DNA of 37,446 bases from assembly GCA_046091285.1 (NCBI GenBank), contig JBJTBH010000081.1, positions 1 through 37,446 on the forward strand, written 5' to 3'. The first letter of the stretch is position 1, and each line of letters starts with the position of its first letter. Shown one piece after another: positions 33,299 through 37,446 of the stretch. The notes beneath the pieces were generated by a model that saw nothing but the letters and a program-made list of their open reading frames with translations, was not told where the DNA came from and searched no databases. Source of the DNA: CAIXOZ01 sp046091285 (GTDB lineage: Bacteria; Cyanobacteriota; Cyanobacteriia; PCC-6307; Cyanobiaceae). The position numbers were made by a program, and so were the translations under genes.

Positions 33299-35902
33299 AT
33301 GAAGTTCACGGTCGCCGATCTGCTTGATCAGCTGTCCACGGAGGAAGCCCGGCCCCTGGCCCGGCTCGAAAAGGCCTTTGGCCTCAGTCTCAAGGCTGAC
33401 AAGCAGCTGCTGCGCATCGGCATCGACGGCCTCAGCCGCCTCGGTCTGGTGCAGGAGGAGGAGGACGGCCTCAAACGCTGCGATGACCCCACCCTGATCT
33501 GGGCAAGCTTGCGTTGCTCCAGCAAGGGATTCTGTTTCGCGTTGCGCGAGGACGGCGGCGAAGATATCTACATCCGCGACCATCTGCTCAATCACGCCTG
33601 GAACGGGGATCGGGTGCTGGTGCGCATCACCCGGGAAGGGGGAAGGCGTCGCTCGCCCGAGGGTGGTGTGCAGTGCGTCCTCGAGCGGGCAACCACCAGC
33701 CTTCTGGCCCAGGTGGAGCAGCGCGACGATCAACTGGTCGCCGTCCCCCTAGATGAACGGCTGCTGACGGCCGTGGCGTTGCCCGCCAGCGACAGCAGCC
33801 ATCTGCACAGTGAGCAGGAGGCTGTGGTCGAGGTGCGGGTGGACCGCTTTCCCGTGGCCCAGTTTCCACCTCAGGGGCATGTCGCCCGCAGTCTGCCGGT
33901 CCATGGCGGTCCGGAGGCGGATCTTGATCTGCTCCTCACCAAGCACGGACTGCAGGATCGCTCCGATCCACCGAAATTCACCCTCAAGGCACCGGCCACC
34001 AGGGATCGCCTCGATCTCACGGCCCTCCCCACCCTGTTGCCCAGCGCCTGGAGCGGCCCAGGGGCACCGCTGCTGCCGGGTCTGTCCCTGGAATCCCTCG
34101 ACGATGGCTGGAGGCTCTGGGTGCATGCCCCTTCCATCGCAGAGCGACTGGGTGTCGGCAGCAATCTTGAGCACTGGCTGCGTGAGCAGGGGGAGGCGAT
34201 CTGTCTCGGAAGCCGTTGGTTGCCCCTCTTGCCAGCGACCCTGACCAGGGCCGCCAGCTTTGCGGTCGGGAAGGAACAGGAGGCGGTGTCGGTCGCCCTG
34301 GAGCTGGGGCTGGATGGGTCCCTGCGTCACTATCGCTTCAGCCGCAGCCGGATCAAGCCCGCCGCCGTCATCGATGGCGCGGCCCTGCAGGCCCTGGTGG
34401 ACCGCAAGCCGAAGGCCCGCACCGTGCCGGCCGCTCTCAAGGGGCTCAAGGACCACCTTGGTCTGCTCGAACAGCTGGTTGCCCTCACGGGCCTGCTGCG
34501 ACAGGCCCGCCTGGCTGCCGGTTCCCTGGATCTCGATCTGCCGCTTCCCGCCCTGGAGCGACTCGGAGATCTGAGCACCCCCACGCCGGATGCCGGAGCC
34601 ACGGGGTGGTTGATTCAGCTTCAGGACCATCACCCGATGGCGTTGTTGCGGGAGGCGGTGCTGCTGGCGCATCGCGCGCTCGGTCGGCATCTGCAGGCGC
34701 TGGCCCTGCCGGCGCTGTTCGCTGGCAATGCGCCGGCCGATTCCGCCGATGTCAATGAAGTGGCCAAGGCGGCCCTGGCGCTGGAGATCCCGCTGGAGCT
34801 TGCGCCCGATGGCAATGCCAGCCCGGCTGAACTGGCCTCGGTGTTTGCGGCCAGCGATCGCAGCCGTGTCCTTCAGCAGCAGCTCACCGACACCCTTCAG
34901 CCCGTGCTCTACGGCGCGGATCCATCGGTTCACGCCGTGGCTGGGGAGGAGCAGGCCTATGCGCCCTGGTGCTGTGCCGGCCTCCATTTCGGTGATCTCT
35001 GGAATCAGCAGCTGCTGGTCACCCTGCTCGCAGAAGGGAAGGATCGGCCCAGTGTTCGGCACAAGGTCACCGTCGATCTGGCCAGTGATCAATGCCATGG
35101 TTCCATCGACTGGCCGTTGCTGACGCCCACCCAGCTGGCGCCCTTCCAGCAGGCCATCAGTCAGGGGTTGCCCCAGCGGCTCAACACCCGCCTGCGTTTT
35201 CAGCAGGACGTGCACGCGGATGTGCTGGCGATGGCTCAGGCGCGTCAGGCCGAGCCCCTCACCGGTCAGGTGGTCACCGGCGTGATCAGCGGCATCCAGA
35301 GCTATGGCTTCTTTGTGGAGGTGCCCCCGTCCCAGGTCGAGGGCCTGGTGCATGTCAGCGCCCTCAAGGACGACTGGTACGAATACCGCTCACGTCAGAA
35401 CCGCCTGGTGGGACGGAAGAACCGCCGCACCTATCGCCTCGGTGATCCTGTGGAGGTTGAGGTGCAGAAGGTGGATGTGCTGCGCCATCAGATCGATCTG
35501 GCGGTGATCCTCCCCGAAGGCAGTGAGCTCGACTCTGAGCAGCAGGAGCGCTTCAACGCTGCGTCGTCGAACGCTGACGATGGCCTGACCGCTTCCGGTG
35601 TGTCGGAGGGTGATCGGGTCCGCAGCGCTTCCGATCGCTTCTCGGCTTCAGATGCCGACGAGGGCGATGGCGATGGTGATGGTGATGGTGATGGCGAGGG
35701 CGATGGCTTCGGTCCTGAGGGTTCGAGAGAACCGGAGCCCGTCGCTGCGTCAGCGTCCAGGCGTACGGGCAGGACCTCCGGCTCAGGATCGACCGGGCGC
35801 TCCGGGGAACGCCGCAGTCGGGGGCGCACGAGCCGCAGCTCTGCACCCGAGGAGGACCCCGATCTGTTTGTGCCGATGCCGATTCTCACCAGCGAGGCCT
35901 GA
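33299..35902 (+). CDS. RNase II/R (VacB) family protein with degenerate catalytic site
   Basis: 867 residues from ATG 33299 (MKFTVADLLDQLSTEEARPL). Layout: N-terminal helix-turn-helix-like part (1-60), cold-shock-like domains (about 68-200; GFCFALREDGGEDIYIRDHL), RNB region (about 236-600), S1 domain (655-735; TGQVVTGVISGIQSYGFFVE), then an acidic Gly-Asp repeat and a basic tail. In RNase R the sequence between DLRDLP and GWRLWV holds the four metal-binding aspartates (DxxxxxDxDD). Here the same interval (243-270) reads LPTLLPSAWSGPGAPLLPGL and so on with none of them, and SPIRRYPD is replaced by CAGLHFGD (559-566). Hydrolysis is therefore unlikely; RNA binding is still plausible. ubiX follows 1 base later. 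Confidence 0.85.
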   Translation: MKFTVADLLDQLSTEEARPLARLEKAFGLSLKADKQLLRIGIDGLSRLGLVQEEEDGLKRCDDPTLIWASLRCSSKGFCFALREDGGEDIYIRDHLLNHAWNGDRVLVRITREGGRRRSPEGGVQCVLERATTSLLAQVEQRDDQLVAVPLDERLLTAVALPASDSSHLHSEQEAVVEVRVDRFPVAQFPPQGHVARSLPVHGGPEADLDLLLTKHGLQDRSDPPKFTLKAPATRDRLDLTALPTLLPSAWSGPGAPLLPGLSLESLDDGWRLWVHAPSIAERLGVGSNLEHWLREQGEAICLGSRWLPLLPATLTRAASFAVGKEQEAVSVALELGLDGSLRHYRFSRSRIKPAAVIDGAALQALVDRKPKARTVPAALKGLKDHLGLLEQLVALTGLLRQARLAAGSLDLDLPLPALERLGDLSTPTPDAGATGWLIQLQDHHPMALLREAVLLAHRALGRHLQALALPALFAGNAPADSADVNEVAKAALALEIPLELAPDGNASPAELASVFAASDRSRVLQQQLTDTLQPVLYGADPSVHAVAGEEQAYAPWCCAGLHFGDLWNQQLLVTLLAEGKDRPSVRHKVTVDLASDQCHGSIDWPLLTPTQLAPFQQAISQGLPQRLNTRLRFQQDVHADVLAMAQARQAEPLTGQVVTGVISGIQSYGFFVEVPPSQVEGLVHVSALKDDWYEYRSRQNRLVGRKNRRTYRLGDPVEVEVQKVDVLRHQIDLAVILPEGSELDSEQQERFNAASSNADDGLTASGVSEGDRVRSASDRFSASDADEGDGDGDGDGDGEGDGFGPEGSREPEPVAASASRRTGRTSGSGSTGRSGERRSRGRTSRSSAPEEDPDLFVPMPILTSEA
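35663..35704 (+). repeat. Seven 6-bp units (GGYGAK) encoding a Gly-Asp/Glu run
   Basis: Units GGCGAT, GGCGAT, GGTGAT three times, GGCGAG and GGCGAT, coding a GD/GE run near the C-terminus of the RNase-like protein. The period keeps the frame, so length could vary among strains. Confidence 0.85.
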
Positions 35903-35903
35903 C

Positions 35904-36521
35904 GTGGATCCGATCGTTCTGGCGGTTTCCGGGGCCTCCGCCCAGCCCCTGGCTGAGCGGGCCCTGCAGCTGTTGCTGGAGGCCGGCGAGAATGTGGAGA
36001 TGGTCACCAGCCGGGGTGCCATCGGTGTCTGGCTGGCCGAGATGGGATTGCGGGTCCCTTCGGAACCTGACGCCCAGGAACGCTTCTGGCGCGACCGCAT
36101 CGGTTGTGATCGCGGGCGGTTGCGTTGCCATCGCTGGAATGATCAGGCGGCCGCGATCGCCAGTGGCAGCTACCGCACCCGTGGCATGGTGATCCTGCCG
36201 GCGAGCATGGGCACCGTCGGTCGCTTTGCTTCCGGTGTGGCGCTTGATCTTGTCGAGCGGGCGGCGGATGTGCATCTGAAGGAAGGTCGCCGTCTGGTGA
36301 TCTGCCCCCGGGAAACGCCCTGGAATCTGGTGCATCTGCGCAACCTGACCACTCTGGCGGAGGCCGGGGCCCGCATTGCTCCTCCCGTGCCAGCCTGGTA
36401 TCACCAGCCGACCACCCTGGCTGAGATGGTCGATTTTCTGGTGATTCGCGTCTTCGATGTGCTCGGCTATGAGCTGGGTGATCTCAAGCGTTGGCAGGGA
36501 TCGCCGATGAGCACGATCTGA
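35904..36521 (+). CDS. ubiX: Flavin prenyltransferase UbiX
   Basis: 205 residues from GTG 35904 (MDPIVLAVSGASAQPLAERA). It attaches dimethylallyl phosphate to FMN, making the prenylated cofactor of UbiD-type decarboxylases. Motifs: the N-terminal LAVSGAS FMN loop, DQAAAIASGSYRTRGMVILP, ASMGTVGRFASGVALDLVER, EGRRLVICPRETPWNLVHLR and PPVPAWYHQPTTLAEMVDFL. An open frame upstream of 35904 belongs to another frame of the RNase-like gene and is not UbiX. In cyanobacteria the partner is probably a UbiD-like enzyme of plastoquinone or related synthesis (inference); none lies in the window. Confidence 0.92.
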   Translation: MDPIVLAVSGASAQPLAERALQLLLEAGENVEMVTSRGAIGVWLAEMGLRVPSEPDAQERFWRDRIGCDRGRLRCHRWNDQAAAIASGSYRTRGMVILPASMGTVGRFASGVALDLVERAADVHLKEGRRLVICPRETPWNLVHLRNLTTLAEAGARIAPPVPAWYHQPTTLAEMVDFLVIRVFDVLGYELGDLKRWQGSPMSTI

Positions 36522-36528
36522 ATCGTTC

Positions 36529-37077
36529 ATGGTGCGGCGCTTCCTTGTCTATCCCCTGTTGACCCCCTGGGTGCTGGTGCTGCTGGTGGCTGCCCTCAAC
36601 CCCCGGCCCCAGCTGTCGTTGCGGTTGCTGGTCTGGACCACACCGGCGTTGCCGATCGGGGCCTGGCTGGCCATGGTGTCCTCCGGTGGTGCCGTGCTCG
36701 GCTTTTCCGCCAGTGCCCTGGCCTTGCAGGGCCGTCGTCAGTCGTCGGGAGGATTCTTCGCGGGTGATCGCTTCCGGCCAGGGCGCCGTGGCCGCCGTGC
36801 GACCGACGATTTCAACCCTGGGGTGGACCAGGGTGTCACCGATGATCGATCGGCCTCGGTGTCTGCCGCAACCGCGGCGGCCGGACCCCGGCGCGCCCCC
36901 GGTGAGCCGGCGCCGACGGTCTCCGTACCGTTCCGGGTCATCCGCCGTCCCACGGCCTCCAGCGGGGCTGCTGCTTCCAGCCGCCGATCCGTTTCACCGC
37001 CGACCACCAGCACCAGCAGCGGCTCCAGGGCCGCCGGTGATGATGGTTGGGCCGATGATGGGGATGAGGACTGGTGA
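36529..37077 (+). CDS. Small membrane protein with disordered acidic tail, hypothetical
   Basis: 182 residues, start ATG 36529, 7 bases after ubiX. Two transmembrane helices (YPLLTPWVLVLLVAALN and LPIGAWLAMVSSGGAVLGFS, about 8-63) precede a long Arg/Ser/Ala-rich region and an acidic end (DDGWADDGDEDW). VSVPFRVIRRP near 130 may be a short conserved strand. I do not recognise a named family; proteins of similar shape next to ubiX occur in picocyanobacteria as I recall. It is the last host gene before the insertion sequence. Confidence 0.65.
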   Translation: MVRRFLVYPLLTPWVLVLLVAALNPRPQLSLRLLVWTTPALPIGAWLAMVSSGGAVLGFSASALALQGRRQSSGGFFAGDRFRPGRRGRRATDDFNPGVDQGVTDDRSASVSAATAAAGPRRAPGEPAPTVSVPFRVIRRPTASSGAAASSRRSVSPPTTSTSSGSRAAGDDGWADDGDEDW

Positions 37078-37098
37078 ACGGGTGCACGGGTCGAGGTG

Positions 37099-37104
37099 CC
37101 TAGA
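37099..37104. other. Likely insertion target CCTAGA of an IS481-type element
   Basis: IS481 elements favour NCTAGN and duplicate it. CCTAGA immediately precedes a TGT-start element end at 37105. The second copy would be at the far end, outside the window. Confidence 0.55.
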
Positions 37105-37137
37105 TGTGTAGTCCCACCAGGTTGTTCATCTGACAAG

Positions 37138-37194
37138 GGGGTGTGAGGTTGCCAGGGTCGGGGTGTCACCGCCTAGCCCAGAACCTCACACCCC
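37138..37194 (+). promoter_or_regulatory. 13-bp perfect inverted repeat ending at the transposase start codon
   Basis: GGGGTGTGAGGTT (37138-37150) pairs perfectly with AACCTCACACCCC (37182-37194) around a 31-base loop. The stem ends at the base before ATG 37195, so it would occupy the ribosome-binding region of any transcript that enters from outside. Confidence 0.75.
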
Positions 37195-37446
37195 ATGCAT
37201 AGCCACCCCAATGCCCGGCTGACGCTGATCAGTCGGGAACGCCTGATTCGTCGTCATCTCGACGAGCATCAGCCTCTCAAAGCCCTTGCTGCAGAGGCTG
37301 GGATTAGCCTGCGCACCGCCTACAAGTGGCTGGCTCGTTTTCGCTCTGGCGGTCCAGCCTGTCTGGCGGATCGACGGAGCGTTCGCCGCACCCAGCGGCG
37401 GACGCTCGATCCGCAGCAACTGCAGCACGCCCAGGACCTGCGGCAT
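37195..37446 (+). CDS. IS481 family transposase, N-terminal part
   Basis: 84 codons are visible, running off the window end. MHSHPNARLTLISRERLIRR, then the helix-turn-helix PLKALAAEAGISLRTAYKWL and ARFRSGGPACLADRRS match the N-terminal DNA-binding region of IS481-type DDE transposases. A TAG at 37174-37176 limits upstream extension and no other start lies between, so ATG 37195 is the start. No Shine-Dalgarno sequence is seen; the space is taken by the inverted repeat. The catalytic DDE domain lies beyond the window, so intactness is unknown. Confidence 0.85.
   Translation, partial: MHSHPNARLTLISRERLIRRHLDEHQPLKALAAEAGISLRTAYKWLARFRSGGPACLADRRSVRRTQRRTLDPQQLQHAQDLRH

Larger units (their letters stand above)
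37105..37446 (+). mobile_element. Left end of an IS481-family insertion sequence (truncated by window edge)
   Basis: The element begins TGTGTAGTCCCACCAGGTTG, a TGT-start terminal repeat as in IS481 elements, directly after the CTAG-type target. A transposase frame opens 90 bases inside. The right end is not in the window, so terminal repeat and target duplication cannot be confirmed here. Confidence 0.7.

Noticed and set aside
33749..35353. 534-codon antisense frame inside the RNase-like gene
   Set aside because: Low-complexity shadow of a high-GC gene whose family domains are clear on the plus strand.
1..37446. CRISPR arrays, tRNA or rRNA genes, prophage or defence islands
   Set aside because: Both strands were scanned by eye for spaced direct repeats, tRNA-like arms and hallmark proteins; none was convincing.

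Overview
The window looks like chromosome of a GC-rich picocyanobacterium (alpha-cyanobacterium, Cyanobium/Synechococcus type). The evidence is a photosystem II small subunit (psb30), cyanobacteria-restricted families (DUF3685, a thylakoid PSI accumulation factor, DUF3727, YqeG, the Ycf20-like DUF565 family), Calvin-cycle and photorespiration enzymes (prk, class II fba, glycerate kinase) and about 65% GC with strong G/C preference at third codon positions. Base composition and the frequent octamer GCGATCGC hint at a freshwater or brackish rather than open-ocean lineage; this is inference.

Layout. 1-16509 (+): a nearly unbroken run of core genes: DUF3685 tail, PSI accumulation factor, fumC, a CofE-like membrane protein, a conserved cyanobacterial protein, ruvX, DUF3727, YqeG phosphatase, proB, lpxD, leuB, prk, a small hypothetical, prepilin peptidase, accD, a secreted hypothetical, a Gfo/Idh/MocA oxidoreductase and fba, closed by a strong intrinsic terminator. 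16561-20647 (-): a CsgG-like secreted protein in a low-GC patch, then a UPF0182 membrane protein interrupted by one in-frame TAA. 20834-23571 (+): thrC, a MoaD/ThiS-like sulfur carrier and a bicupin protein. 23615-25612 (-): an FtsH protease, divergent from rpmF (+). 25837-28356 (-): a CbbY-like phosphatase, the Ycf20-like protein and glycerate kinase, the last with an 18-bp tandem repeat and a 3' end overlapping rpmF. 28448-32998 (+): recJ, a CLC chloride channel/antiporter, a YkgJ-type cysteine protein and two half-size GDT1/UPF0016 transporters, with psb30 on the opposite strand. 33299-37077 (+): an RNase II/R-family protein whose catalytic motifs are erased, ubiX and a small membrane protein. 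37105-37446: the left end of an IS481-type insertion sequence, cut by the window edge.

How the genes work together. Most are housekeeping: carbon fixation (prk, fba), photorespiratory glycerate salvage (glyK), amino-acid synthesis (proB, leuB, thrC), lipid A and fatty-acid synthesis (lpxD, accD), DNA repair (ruvX, recJ), photosystem upkeep (PSI factor, psb30, ftsH) and ion homeostasis (clc, GDT1 pair). No phage, CRISPR array, toxin-antitoxin or biosynthetic cluster was seen. The most unusual items are the catalytically stripped RNase R-like protein, the single stop codon inside UPF0182, the cysteine-poor proteobacterial-type phosphoribulokinase, the repeat-bearing glycerate kinase, the lone CsgG-like gene in its AT-rich patch, and the hairpin abutting the IS481 transposase start.
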